Notes: generated by a model not told the origin, from the letters alone. Positions 24,601 through 39,600 are shown, counted from the first letter of the stretch. The stretch is DNA of 64,000 bases from Hanleya hanleyi (GCA_036873755.1 JAVTVY010017271.1:62001-126000); one strand, 5' to 3'. Numbers and translations: made by a program.

Positions 24601-27600
24601 TTCATAGCGCCTAGTCACAATGGTACAACATTGCAAGCCCAACGTCATTCTGCTTTGAAAAAAAACAAAACAGGAGATATCGCGTTCACAAGATGATTGG
24701 GATGGAAGGACGGTATGAGGGACGGAAGGACGTTATGAGGGATGGAAGGACAGATGGGTAGCTAGTGATGTAAAGTCACCCTCCATATTTGAAGTTGATC
24801 GGCTGAATTGTTCTCGAGATATCGCGTTCACAACATAGTTGGGATGGATGGAATCTAAGATGGCTGATAGTGGCCATCTTGGATAACGCAGTTTGATGAA
24901 AAACAATTCCAGTCATCTTCTTATTGATGTGAAGTCACTCCCCAGATTTGAAGTCGATCGGTTGAATTGTTCTCGAGATATCATGTTCATAACATTTTGG
25001 CGATGGATGGAATCTAAGATGGCTGACGGTGGCCATCTTGGTTAACGCAGTTTGGTGAAAATCAATTCCAGTCATCTTCTTATTGATGTGAAGTCACCCC
25101 CTAAATTTGAAGTCGATCGGATCGGTTGAATTGTTCTTGAGATATCGTGTTCACAACATTTTGGGGATAAATGGAATCTAAGATCCCAAGTTTGAAGTAG
25201 ATCGGCTGAATTGTTCTTGAGATATCTCGTTAACAATATAGACGACGGCGGCCATCTTGGTTAACGCAGTTTGGTGAAAAACAATTCCAGTCATCTTCTT
25301 ATTGATGTGAAGTCACCCCCCAAATTTGAAGTCGATCGGTTGAATTGTTCTCGAGATATCGTGTTCACAACATTTTGGGGATGGATGGAATCTAAGATCC
25401 CAAGTTTGAAGTAGATCGGCTGAATTGTTCTTGAGATATCTCGTTAACAATATAGTCGACGGCGGCCATCTTGGTTAACGCAGTTTGGTGAAAAACAATT
25501 CCAGTCATCTTCTCATTGATGTGAAGTCACTCCCCAGATTTGAAGTCGATCGGTTGAATTGTTCTCGAGATATCGTGTTCATAACATTTTGGAGATGGAT
25601 GGAATCTAAGATGGCTGACGGCGGCCATCTTGGTTAACGCAGTTTGGTGAAAATCAATTCCAGTCATCTTCTTATTGATGTGAAGTCACTCCCCAGATTT
25701 GAAGTCGATTGGTTGAATTGTTCTCGAGATATCGTGTTCATAACATTTTGGAGATGGATGGAATCTAAGATGGCCGACGGCGGCCATCTTGGAAAAACAA
25801 TTCCAGCCATGTTCTCACTGATGTCAAGTCACCCCCCAAGTTTGAAGTCAATCGGTGGAACTGTTCTCGAGATATCGCGTTCACAACATTTTTGGGATGG
25901 TTGAAATCTGGCCGACGGCGGCCATCTTGGATAACGCAGTTTGGTGAAAAACAATCCCAGCCATCTTCTCACTGATGTCAAGTCACCCCCCAAGTTTGAA
26001 GTTGATGAGTTGAATTGTTCTCGAGATATCGCATTCACAACATGGTTGGGACGGACGGACGGAAGGACGGACGGACGGGTAGCATTTCCAAGTCCCCCTC
26101 CCACTTACGTGGCGGGGGACAATAACTGACCATCAACAAGCCCCTGTGAGACAATAGTTCCAAAAAATAAAAATTTATGAATCAGGTATTACTCGTAGTT
26201 AATGACAAAAAAGTTACTGCTTTTTGGTATGACTGCCAAATATATATGCCCTATAATGCAGTAGAAATTTATCCCAAAATATCATGTCAATGATGCCGCA
26301 AGAACCACTGATAAGCGTAACTTGTCGTTGATGTTGTTGTTGTTTAACTCCAGGCCTGTCGGATTGACTGTCGGCTCAACCAGTCCACACTGCCGTCTTC
26401 GCTTAGACAGCTACCTCTCTTCCCTCCATATTTCAAAAAATTATAGCCAAAAATGTATGACTCCTCTCGACGTAACTCGATATCAAATAGACAACGAATG
26501 ATAATTAAAAAACGTTATCACAGATCACCTGTTGTTACCGGCGCGTTGTTGCCGAAGTCCACCACTTCAACCGGCCGCTGCCGTTGTTGTCTCCGACGGA
26601 ATTTTCAATTCATGCCTTTGCTTTGCGCTCCCGCGATGGACGTACATCAATCAGAAAAGAGACAAATATTTATTCTCGATAACTATACCGTACTGCAAAC
26701 GTGCTTGAAGAGTTCACCCCATTGGCAACCCGAGTTGAATCCTAATCCGTTCTTATTTATTCGGCACAGTGGCCATTTACTTCCTGACAAAAACACAGCA
26801 GGGCCGCTATTTTTTTTTTCTGGCGTCGGGAACCCTCGTGTTACTTTGCCATGTTACAAATTTTGAGGACTCCCGATTGCCACTTAGTCCGGGAAATCAG
26901 CGATACTGTTCCCATGAGTTTTCGACAGATTTAGGGAACAAAAAAATATATATATATACATTTTTTTTTTAAGTTTTGAGTCTCATATACACCTTTTTAA
27001 TTTAAGCCCAGCTGTGAAGGGGAGTGGTTCATTGAGTTCTAGGATATGATAATTAAGCCCTCTTCCGATTAGAGGCCGAAGTGCTACCTCCCGTTCTCAG
27101 GAAAAAGCCGTTCTCAGGACAGGCCGTTCTCAGGACAGTATGTTATAGCATAGGCTAACACAGCCAGGCAGCAGGCAGAAGTGGAACGACATTGGAAGCA
27201 TTGTCAGTTATTGAATCGAAAACCTAAGTTTTCTAGTGACAACTGTGATTTTCGGTGTTGAGAAATAGAAACTCGAGGTTAAGGAAAGAGAAACTCGGGG
27301 TTATGTGGTTGATAACCTAGGTTTTCGATCGTAAACTTAAGTTTTCGATTCGAAAACCATGGTTTTCTCTTCGATAACTTAAGTATGCTGTTTGAAAACT
27401 TAGGTTTTCAATTCAATAACTGTGAGTTTCTGATTATTTGGACATTTGGCCTTCCATAACCGTGAGCCTAGAAACGGAGTAGACAGAAAGTTTCTGACTT
27501 CAAAGCTCATCATATTGCGTAAAGTTTAGCCCATTCAGATTTCCTGGTTTAAATGGGCATTTTAATTTATTCAATTTATTCTCTATTATATTTATAAGTT

Positions 27601-30600
27601 TTTAAGAGAAAGAACACTAAGACACTAAGAAAATGCATTGTATTTAAATATATTTTTTTTTATTTTACGGTTCATAGTATAGTTTTAACAATCATCCCTG
27701 GATTAGACAAATAATTTAGATCAAACTTCTTTTTAGATTATTTGTATTTTTAATATCAGACGGAATGTTGCCAACACTCAAAACAGAGCATTGAGAAAGG
27801 ACCTTGAAATCACACATGTAGGACATGTGACTCTAAGAGTTATTTCAAGCAAACTGATGTTGTTTTATAGGATTATGAAGCAGGAAAGTATATATAATAT
27901 ACTCACATATACATATATTACTGTAAACGATTATTGGTTTAAACTTGTAAACTTATATGTATAATATATTTACATTTGAATGAATAGATTCAGATTTTCA
28001 TTTATGCATTAAAAATACTAACAATTTATGAATAATTGGATTGACCAAATAATTTTGCATCAACATTTCAAAATAAATGTAAGACAATATCTTTTTATAT
28101 CTATAACATTGTGTATGCATTACACGTATTAATGTCAATCTCTTGTAGTTTAAGTATAACATACATGCTGAATTTGCATGGATATATTTCAATTTAGAGT
28201 ATAGTTTTAACAATCAACCCTGGGTTTGACAAATAATTTAGAACAAATTGCTTTTTAGATTATTTTTATTTTTCTATAAATTTGTTATTTCTTCAGCCAA
28301 TGTCAAATTAATTTAAACTTTACGTTCTCTTCAGTCCATGTTAAATTAATTCAAACTTTACGTTTAACTTGCCATGCTCAGCAATCCATATATACAAATC
28401 AGTTAATTTGATTTATATATTATCAGAAGTGCCAAGTGGGTGAACAAAATGTCCCATAATAACTTAGTCTGAGCATGGAAAATATAGGCTCCATGGTCTG
28501 AGTCAGTGGGAGAGCTTTATTTACCACTCTCCACCACTCAGCTACTCACTCCACTGGTAGCAGCAGAGCTTCCTTGTCCTGTCATTAGCCCTGCAGTGAG
28601 CCACTGTCCTAACAAAGGCTTTTTTCTTAACAGGATTTTCCTCTTGGGAGGTAGCACTTCGGGTACTGTTGCCTCTTCCTTGCCAGTGTTTGGTGTAACA
28701 CTTTCTAGCCAAATGCACAAATAAATCAGATATCAGGACTTAATACCATGTTGCTGGTTTTAAAATGTGGGTGTTGACTGTCACTGTAATAGTAAGAAGC
28801 TCCAAAGAAGCAAAACTGCTGGATCTACATTAGATCTAAGTAATGTGTTCATACATTCCATATGAATGAGTCACTGGCAATACCATACTACTGAATATGC
28901 AAATGAGTCCTGCACTACACTGAATGAACCAATGGCAGACATACAACTTTACTATGGAGCTCTTGATAGGCTACATGCCAGTAAGGGTATGCAAATCAGT
29001 ATGAAAGTAGGCCTAATGTATGCATACTTGGAGATCCCTTTTTAGAAGACTAGAAAATGGTAGAAAAATAAAAAAAAATGTAAAAAAATAATTAATGACC
29101 GGTCAGACCTGAAAGTTTCAAAGGCACAAGTAAAACATAAAAGGATCATAACCTGTAAGTTTCAAGAACTTCCTTGCAATAGTTTTCGAGATACGGCTCG
29201 GACAGACGGACAGACACACTGCTAGGGCCACAACAATACTCCTGAGCCCGTAGGGCTGAGGAGTAATGATAGCTAGGTGAACAAAAAATCCTGTTTCTGA
29301 CAAAGCTATTAACAACGCAATAGTTGGAGTAAGGCTATCATTTCCAGTATGCAATGAGACACCAGGACTGTGGCAAACCCTCACATTTGTATGCAAATAA
29401 AAGAATATAATGGCAACTGTGTCCAATCATACTGTAATGCTACATAATAATGTGCACTGGTAAAGGCTGAGAGATCACAAACTGATTAAACTTTAAACTT
29501 TTAATTTATATAGTAAGTTAAATGGGTGGACAGAAATATGGTTCGTACAAAAGCTTTAGGGTAAATCAGAATTTGATAGCAAATTTGAATTTAAGGCGAC
29601 ACAAAATTATGAACAGGGGTTCGGTACTGCGGGATTCCCCCGCCAGTTATTTTGATATTGTACTTCTGAAATAAAATAATGTCATCAAACTATTAGTAAA
29701 TACATGTACTATAAAGGAATATACTCTAGGTGATTTGGTATGTATGCCTGTATATACAATGTACACTACATCTCATACCTAATAATAGGTTAGTATCACA
29801 TATACGAGATATAAAATTAGAAATTGAAATATGGTTGAATAAATGTAGCATGATTTAAGCTCCAGGAAAATATGAGCATATAGGGTCGGGCGAAGCTTTG
29901 TTTAGGAGATGGATGGTGGGGCATGGTGTCCCGAGGGTGGGACATGCTTCCATGGGTAGCGCATCGGTTGAATAAGTGTAGGATCATGTAAGCTGCGGGA
30001 AAATATGATGGTATGGGGTCGGGCGAACCTTAGTTCAGAAGATATAGTGTGGCGCTCGGAGCCAGGGGTGGGGACATGCTCCTGGAGATAGTGGATGGGT
30101 TGAATAGGTGTACAGGATAATCTGAGCTCCCAAACTATATGAGGGTATGGCTTTGGGAAAGGCTTAGTTTAAGAGATATAGGGTGGGGCTCGGTGCCCCA
30201 GGGATGGGGGCATGCTCCCCGAGGGTAGTGGATGGGTTCAATAAGTGTAGCCAGATGTAAGCAGTTGGAATATATGAAAGTTCGGGGGGTCAGGCTGGCC
30301 TTAGTTTAGGAGACATAGGTGAGACTGAGAAGCTGTGGACAAGAAAATCTTCCACAGGTGAGACTGAGAAGCTGTGGACAAGAAAATCCAAAGTCCAAAA
30401 CTTTAACATTTAAACTCAGCTATAATATCATGGATTATTATATCTATATATATAGCTATATAAATGTCGTGCAAATTTCATACTAAATTTGTTAGTCAAT
30501 CAGTTGGCTAGCTTGGTCAAACAACCACAAAATTACACACCCAGTAATTACACACAGGAGCATGTGAACAATATAGTACACAAAATCGGGATACAGTATC

Positions 30601-33600
30601 CAAATAAGATATCATTTCCAGACAGTCTGTGTGGAAAATGTAAACTTCAAAGGGTTGCTTCTGCCAAAAAGTCTGATTTTGTCAGGTGGTTGGAAAGATC
30701 AAAAGATCATGCCGTGAGAAGTTGTCAATATCTGTCAACTAAATGCCAATCATTTTCAAATTGATAAGGCAGAAATTGTCATAGCTGGCTTATCATGGGA
30801 TCTTGCAGAATATCGGCAAAGATTTTGCACAAATTTTTCACTGAGGTCATCACCAGATCGAAGTGGAGCCCAAAGTTTTGACGGATTAACTACCTTCATT
30901 TATGATGGCCTGTACCAGTACAAATGTTTAATGTTTGGCATTAGGTCAGTGCTGGAGATGTACCAATAAGTTCCCTTGCCCCAGAAAGTGATCTGGAGAA
31001 TTTCACCATTTAAAGTAATCAATTTTCACACACATGAAATTTCTCACCTCTTCAATAAAAGGGATCAGCACAACAGCCTCCCATTCCTGTAATTTCCCAT
31101 TCAAATCTGTTTTGAAATCTGTGGGGTAAAAGTCTATCAATAGGGAATCCTCTGCTGTCATCAATGTCTGAAAAGAATGAGAAGATTGCCAAAATTGTGA
31201 TATGCACAGAAAAATTACACAAAAGTTTCTAGTAAGATAAGATTCACCTTCAAAATGTGTTAAACTTTTTACCAAAAGTCAGGGGGTTTTTTCAGGGTAT
31301 GATGTGAACAAGTCCTTCCCTCACATAACTTCCTGTGGTTCAGGATACAGTGACCATAACAGTTGTCTGCTATATATGTTGAGATAAACTCATATAAAAG
31401 TTGACCTTTTTGGCGGTTGTGCTCCTCCACTTTCGGTGGACTTCTTTCGATGCTGCTGGAGGAATTTCCTAATAGACTTACTGTTTAATGGAACCCCATT
31501 GGGTTGATCATTGGACCCTAAAATTACATCACCTTTCAAAAATTTATGAACAACCTATGAAATTTACTCCAGGCATTATATTTCGCCACTGACAGATGAT
31601 CGCCATTGTATTATCCAATTTTATTTTCAAATGGCACCACTCTTGGGAGGAGATTGAGAAAGGTTATTGGAAACGATTATTACCTGATATGGTGCTGGCA
31701 TGAAGTCTTTACTGGCAGAAGGTAACACACCCATCAGCTGTTGGAATGGCAGGAATGGTCGACTCAAGTCAAACACTATCTTCTGGTTACTGAAGTCTTT
31801 CACATCACTCATATAGGGTGCATAATGGTGAGGATAAAACCTGCATGAAATAAACAAAGATTTTTGATTATTTGATTAGAGAAGTTGTCATTTATGATAC
31901 ATGTTCTCCTAGTTTCGTTGTCAAGCTTCTTAAATGCCATTCATGCTTTCAAAATACTTTTAGGGGCAAAAATAAAATTACTGTAAACAAACATGATAGA
32001 ATGCATTCTATCTTGACTGACAAGGAGCTTTCTTCAATCGATCTACTAATCAAGAGGGGTGAACACCATCTTCTGACTACAGTCACACATATAAATGTTC
32101 ATATCTTTACCTATCTGCTAATTTCCAAACTGTAGGAAATTACATGTACAACATAGAAACCAATGACACCTGTTAATTGCACAGTAATCCCTCTAATAAT
32201 CTAATCATGAGAAGTGAAATTTCTCACCATAAAATCTGGGGGAGATCAAACTTATTAGAGCAAGAAGTTGCCGAAATGGTCTAAAATCATGCGGATAATC
32301 CATTATTTCTGTGTTATTTCAATGATTACACAAAGTTTATTAGGGCTATTCCAGCAAAAAGTGTGGGGGGGCCTTTGACGGCACTTCGAAAACGTGTCGG
32401 TAGGTGGTTGTACAAAAAATAAAATGCTCCCTGTGGGTACTTGTTGTCTGACTTGACCCCTTCCGATAGGTACTTGGTGTTTTTAGATGTTCATTAATTT
32501 GTGTCGGTTGTGCATTCTTGTGGAATAAAAAAATAATGTCGGTTGGTTCGCCGTTTGGTGAAAATATATCGAGGAATTTTGCGAGTTTGACAATACAAAC
32601 GTGCCGTTTGGACTGCAAAACCCGGTCATTTTATCGCGTATGAAGTTCGGAAATCTATAAACCTTGTTCCCATTGCCGTACCCTGCGGATCCACTTACAT
32701 TTCGGAGTTCATAACATGACCGTGGACAAGGCGAAGGCGGGCTTTGGGAATGCGGTGTACGAGCTTTGACGAACCAACAAGGGAGATAAATCGGGTAGCA
32801 GTCGGCTTTTTCCGTGAACGAGGTCAGGTTGACATGACTGGTACCGTACCACATTTGTCGAACAGTGAAAACACGTGGTATCGAAAGTAAACACACTTGT
32901 CGGGCCGTCGTGTGACAGACAGAATGCGGAGACGACTGCGACAGTGTGTGCAAATTGTGTTGTAGACCTACTACTTCCTATATGAGCGCATGAACGATGT
33001 TGAGTGGAGATTTTGTTGTTTTTCTGACAGCCGAACATAACAACAACAACAACTGCAAGTTACAACTCCGGGAAAACAGTCCTCCTGATAATATTAGGCC
33101 AACCACTTACAGGCAGGTTTCGTCTGACAGGCAAAGGCAATCGTTAGGATACCGGTATTCCTGTATATTGCAGAAAGAAACAAATGTGAAATCCAAACGA
33201 TATAACAGGTTGGGTTTAATAGCTCATATGGGCTACTATTACTGTACTATAACTAAGTTGGATTACATTATCTCATTTCGGGTATAGTGCATCGTAAAGT
33301 TATGCCATTCTGTTTATTGTTTGTTTAACTAAGTTTGAATGATACCAATGTGATACGCAGCAACATGTTTTATATAAAAAAAGGAACATGAAACAAGATA
33401 ATCTCCGAAACAAGATAATCTCAGAAAAAAATTAATTGTAATTGTCACAAGGTAACAATGGCTGAAGTATTAATAGCAGAGCTTTGGATACTAAATTTGC
33501 TACTAATGACTGACTCTAGTCGGAATATCAAACTTTACAATAGCAGTGTGAATTATATAGGTGTTAGTGTTTATCTTTCATTAGTGAATATCTAGTCAGA

Positions 33601-36600
33601 TGTTGATAATTGTTCATATATGTGATATTAAAAACTTGAATTTGAACCCTGTGGTGTTTGCTTAATTTCTGTGTACATACCCTCCAATAATTTAACCACA
33701 GGTGCTCTTCTAATCTGCAACAATTCTCTTTAAATATTAACTCTTTTTCAACTCCTAACTCTATCTTTCATTGTAATCAGCAGCAGGGGGTGGGGCTCGG
33801 GCGAAGTGTGAAGCCCCCCCAAACTATTTCAATCGCCCCCTGCTGCTTAATCAGTTAATTCTGGGCAGCTGTCCCTTAATATATGCCTTTTGTCCTGCAG
33901 ATGTCACCTGCAATAGTTCTTGTGGTTGAATTATGGAAATGTAAAAATTATGTGCACAGCAGCATATCTGTGAAGAAACAAGACAAATAATGTTCCTTGT
34001 CTAAAATATTTCTTCTTTAGTCCTTAGTGTGGTTCTTATCATTAAGTCTGTAACGCGGATATAGAAGTATCCTTAAAGCATGTCTGCTGAAGGAAAACGC
34101 CATCCACTGCAAAGTATACATATAATAATAATCTTTATTTCATGAGGAAATCATGCCTGGTGGAAAAGCACACTTGTGATCCTGAAAAAGAAAAAGAAAC
34201 ATGTATTAAAAGTATCAAATTAATATGAAATTAAATAATTGTTGGTGGGTGGGTGGTTTGGAAAGTCAGTGAATATATACGGTGGGTGCTTGGTGAAAAA
34301 TTTTGTGGCGTTAAGCCGTTTTTTAGAAAATTAATCATTGTTGGGGGGTTGTTGGTAAATTTCATAAAGGCATCCGGTAGGTTCTGGGGGTATAAATAAA
34401 ATCATGTCGGTAGGTGGTGGGTGTTTTTTGGAAGTGCCTTCAAACCCCCCCCCCACACTTTTTACTGGAATAGCCCTTAGAACAATCAATTGAATTTTTC
34501 CCAAAAACTTGGGAGTGATTCAGTTTTGGTAGGGGATTGAAATACAAGAGAGATTACCGTAAGTTGCTGACTATATATATATGACTATATATATATATGT
34601 ATATATAGAGGACGACGGAGTGGCAATTTAGTTGTAAGGTACAGATTTACAGAAAAACTGCAGCCAGACTGTACATGTACAACAACAGCAACACTTACCA
34701 GCTCCACGAGGGGACACCTTCGTAGTAATAGAGGAGAATCCATTGAATGGCTCGTACATACTCTGTAGCCTGCTCATATAACACATCCCTGTTCAATCAT
34801 ACAAAATGACGGACAGTTTTAATAGCGACTGAGGAGTTTCAGACAAGCTATGGTTATATACATTGTTCTTACATTCTCTTGATTTTCTGTTTAAAATAGT
34901 TTAGCACTGTTGGTGGGGGTAATATCATCAAGCCCATTGGATGATACATGTAGCTTAGCAATGACATCTTGAGAAATAAAGTGAGATATGTAGAAACACT
35001 TTTGTGTACATGGTCAAGTTAGTGATATATGTCCTATGCGAGTGTTCTCTTAAAGTGAGGACATGTCATACTCCTAAACTGTTACATGTACATCGTTATT
35101 GCGAAGATGAAATTAAAGATTATCCGAAACTGATGGATTTGATTCCTTCAAATATCTTGACTTACTGAGTGACGTCAACATAGTTCATCTTGGTCATATA
35201 GTAGTTGGCTTTGTGCATTTTGAACTCGGTATCAAAGGTGTCCGAATCATCCTCAGTGTCTGGACTCTCAGACTGTGAGTTCAAGTCTATCAGGTCTGCT
35301 GAGTCCACTGTAACATAAACATGTTCACTCCAGTCAACAACTTGTGATCAAACTGTAGACATGCAAATCAAGTTTAACAACAGAAATCTCCACATAAATG
35401 GTAACAACAGAAACTGCCACATCAACTGTAACAACAGAAATACCCACATAAATGGTTACAACAGAAACTGCCACATCAAATGTAACAACAGAAATCCCCA
35501 CATAAATGGTTACAACAGAAACCGCCCCATCAATTGTAACAGAAATCCCCGCATAATTGGTTACAACAGAAACCGCCCCATCAATTGTAACAACAGAAAT
35601 ACCCACATAAATGGTTACAACAGAAACCACCCCATCAATTGTAACAGGAATACCCACATAAATGGTTAGAACAGAAACCGCCCCATCAATTGTAACAACA
35701 GAAATACCCACATAAATGGTTACAACAGAAACCACCCCATCAATTGTAACAACAGAAAGATCTACATAAATTGTAACAAAAGAAATCTTCACAAGAAATT
35801 GAAACAACAGAAATATCCAAATCACATGTAACAACAGTAATCTCCACATCAATTGTAACAACAGAAATCTCATCAATTCCAAGCTTGCACAAAATTCAAG
35901 TTAATTCTTAAACAATAGAGCTGTGCCGATAGCACAGACAGGTGCATTGAGACAGCACGGTGAATTGAGACAGATACGTTGACTATTTCTGATCCAAATT
36001 TATCACGAATGTAAACCTAATGTTCCTTAATTTCTTGGAATAAACTTAGGAGGACAAATATATACACATATTTATCATATTTACACCACATATCAACCCA
36101 CCCCAAGTTAAAGGGATAGGAAAGCGAGTTGTTGAACAAAGTGCTGTAAACATTGTGAAAGTCCAGAACTGAAACAACAGAAATCACCCAATTAATTGTA
36201 ACAGAAATCTTCATATCGATTAATTGTAACAGATACAGATTAATTGTAACAGGACTTGGCACTACAGAATTATGAGTATTTCGTTGCAACAGAGCAATGC
36301 ATATCAATTGTAACAGAACTGTGCATATCAATTGTAACAGAATTTGACATGTCAACTGTAACAGAACTGTGCAGCGTTAAAAATACAAAACATTAATATG
36401 CCCATCCAAAATGCATTGCCTACCCTTTTCCTGTGTTGTTGTTGTTGTTGTTGGGTTGTTATCGGGGTCATCTGCATCCAAATCTACCAACACAGCAAAC
36501 TGCTTTCTACTAGACCAAGGTGGAGGTTTCTGCTGAAAATATTCACATATGATAAGAGTAATATTGTTGAAATTTACACAGTAAGGGCGATACCGCCGAG

Positions 36601-39600
36601 TAAAAATTAATGCATGGTCCTCAAAATTACAGCTCAGTAACAATGGTAACAGCTACCTTTAAATCTAATGTTATTTGAATACAATCAAATTTCCAGAGGA
36701 CTATAAAAATATGCTGAGAAACTTTCAAAAGCAGCTTAGAAATGAAGAGATATACACTAATTGATAGGCAGAGGGATAAAGAGATGGAGAGCAAGAATGA
36801 TGAGAATACAGGTGTTTCTTCTATTCTTCCCCAGTCGAAATTGGTATAGTTTTTTGCAACGGAGTACAAGCCAAGACTATTCGTATAGCATGCACCTAGT
36901 CTGTTCACAATCAGCAAATATTTACTGTCACGTTGAACACACTGATTGCAAAAGCAAATTACCCGTCACTATTCAGTGATGACCAAAGCCTTCACCACAT
37001 ATGAGAAGAAGGAAATACTACAACTGCTAACCCTTTGACCCCCCCCCCCCACCCATCCAGTCCCTGGAAAAATGAGTCAGCCGAAATTTGGTTAGCAAGT
37101 CGAGCCTAGGATATAAACACATGTCAGTCCACACTAGTCTGTTTACAAATGGAACTCTCAAGGAGTCGATAAAGAACATTTGTAGTTCACAGTGACAGTA
37201 TAATGATGCCAATCCTTATGAAATATTGATTCTGTAACTATTTATGGAGTCATCGGACAACCTTTCAGTCTGTCTTATGTTTTGTCCAGTTTTCCAACTT
37301 ACGAAGGGTCATTGTAAAATATTCAGCAATCAGTATAGAAGATTGTAACCACATACCCGTGATTTTGCGCCTGTTCATGGTTACTCGATTAACTTTTCGT
37401 TTCAGCAGGCCTCAATTTAAGGAGTGCTGATGGTAATCTCTCAACAGGTTACCATGAATTCTACACTGGTAACCTGTGGGAACCTATTGCATAATTATTA
37501 ACCTAATGTCATATTATTAGTCAAAATGATGGGGACCTGAAAATAGGTTACCACTATTTTTCATATGGCAACCTGAAAACAGGTTACCACCTTAAATTGA
37601 GGCCTGTTCAGCACTACTATGTGTGGAGAAGGACCTGGGCAATTTATCCATACCTGGATTGGCTGCCAACAGGGATAACAGATGAGGTGAGGAGGGAAGA
37701 TAACCCTGTATATAGGTTGTTACAGGCCAGATATTAACAGGTGTGAAGTAGTGTCTTACCTTATTTCCTGGCTTGTTTCTCCTGCCTGCAGGTTTGGCCC
37801 CTTGTGGACCATACTTCTTCCCAGATTTACCTTCCAGCCATTTGAGGTCAGAGAACTGCTCACTGAACGAGTCCACATCATACTGTACAAAGTAAAGTTA
37901 CCAACCAATATATCACTGCACATCTGTACTCATACATGATGTGTTCAAAGAGTATGAATCATATATTTGTGTCTTTGAAAGTGATTGATCTTTCAAATAA
38001 GTTAGAAGAAGTTATTGTCAACTTGCAGGCCTTTAAGCTTCAGACATTGATAATCTCATTAAATACATATCCATGGAATACACAAACAGATAGTATGGAT
38101 GCAGAGTGTACTATATTCAGTAGAGTGTATACAGGATAGTCCATAAATCATGAGAATTCAAACCAACCTATTTTCGACAATAATTTTCTTTAATATAGAC
38201 ATTACCTTTGATAATTCCCGCAGATATTTCTCAAACTGTGGAAGGTTTAAGTGGCCACTATCATTGAGGTAGTCTGCAATCAGATTATTGGAAATCACTG
38301 AACAAACACTCATCTATATTTTAAATGATTGTTTTCATAACACATCTCATATGCATATTAACTGGCAATGTAATTTCATCATAGTTAAAAGTTAAAACCT
38401 TGTCTTCACACCATCAATTTGAAATTGTCTGTTAACACTAGGTGAATATTAGAGATTCAGATACCACCTTTCTTAACCCTTTTGTACAAAGGCTCTGAAG
38501 TTATTTCAACTACTGCAATCCAATCAGAATGATACAAGAAATCTATTGTTTCTAAGTTTTTATACAAGCTTAAAAGCCAAGGTATATCACTAAACATGCC
38601 AAAGAAATCGCATATTGATGACAAACCCAATTTTGCTTGAAATTGATCCTTGTACATCTTGTATTGCTTCTCTCAATACCCCCCCCCCCCCCCCATCAAA
38701 CAGAATAGGCAAGTCCCATTATGATAGTAATTTGGCTTGAACCAATTGATTGAGGGTTTGAGGAAAATGTTCTGTGCTTCAATGTTTTCAGGCTTGTGGA
38801 GTACCAGTTACTAACCTTCAAGCGTTGGTAGTATCGCCATGTATGTCCGCCAGAGTAAGGGGAGACCATCATGATGTATATGTAGGTTAGGTAGATGAGG
38901 AATGAAGTCGTTACCGACGAGGAAGCCCATGAGGACCCAGTCATCAATGATCCGGTCAAGGTCATAGGAGAAGGACAGCTTACCCTGGGGAGAGAAATGA
39001 GGACATATATGAAAATACACAGTATACAACACTTCACAAAGCAGATATATCGCACAAATGAGATTACCCTTTAATGATGTCATTATACTGGATAACATTA
39101 TCTGAATCCAGAAACTTTCTCCTGTCAGAGGAAGTGAAACATAGGTCTCATTTCAGGACAACCAATGACATGCATGAACCATATGTACTTGCCTGTATAC
39201 CTAAAATAGTGACAGCAAATGATCGTCAGGATGCTATCCATATAGCTCTGCCAATTTACATCAATCACAAACACTTGGAATTATTCTAATTTGCATAGAC
39301 AATGAATTTTTCAAAATAATCTAGTAAACTAAGGATGTTCTAGAAAGAAAGTACTGGGGTGGGGTTAAGCAGCTTTCTCTGACAAGAATATTAAAAGGTC
39401 TTCCTCCCATCCCATGTATCTTTTTTATGAAACAGCACTTTATGATACAGATTATTTTAAGAAAAAATTACAGTGATTTAGGCAGACTTACAGGTTCCTT
39501 GAGTGATGAGAATTCAAAGTCTATGTACTCTCTCATCAGTGACAGATGGAGGAGGTGGAACGTTGTCTCCTCAGGTGTGGCTGGTCTGAAAACAACAAGA

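Noticed and set aside
26453..26866. 137-codon plus-strand frame in a CpG-rich patch
   Set aside because: No recognisable domain, no splice sites fitting an exon, and it lies within XRN1 intron 16.
28506..28724. Plus-strand frame followed by AATAAA
   Set aside because: Short, without homology that I recognise; a chance frame in intron DNA is more likely than a retrocopy.
32483..33038. Two overlapping minus-strand frames of 109 and 156 codons
   Set aside because: They lie inside the Harbinger-like element, show no recognised domain and have no splice or start context; noted but not called as genes.
35334..35882. Long open frames on both strands
   Set aside because: They run through the ~57-bp minisatellite in XRN1 intron 12 and have repeat-derived sequence only.
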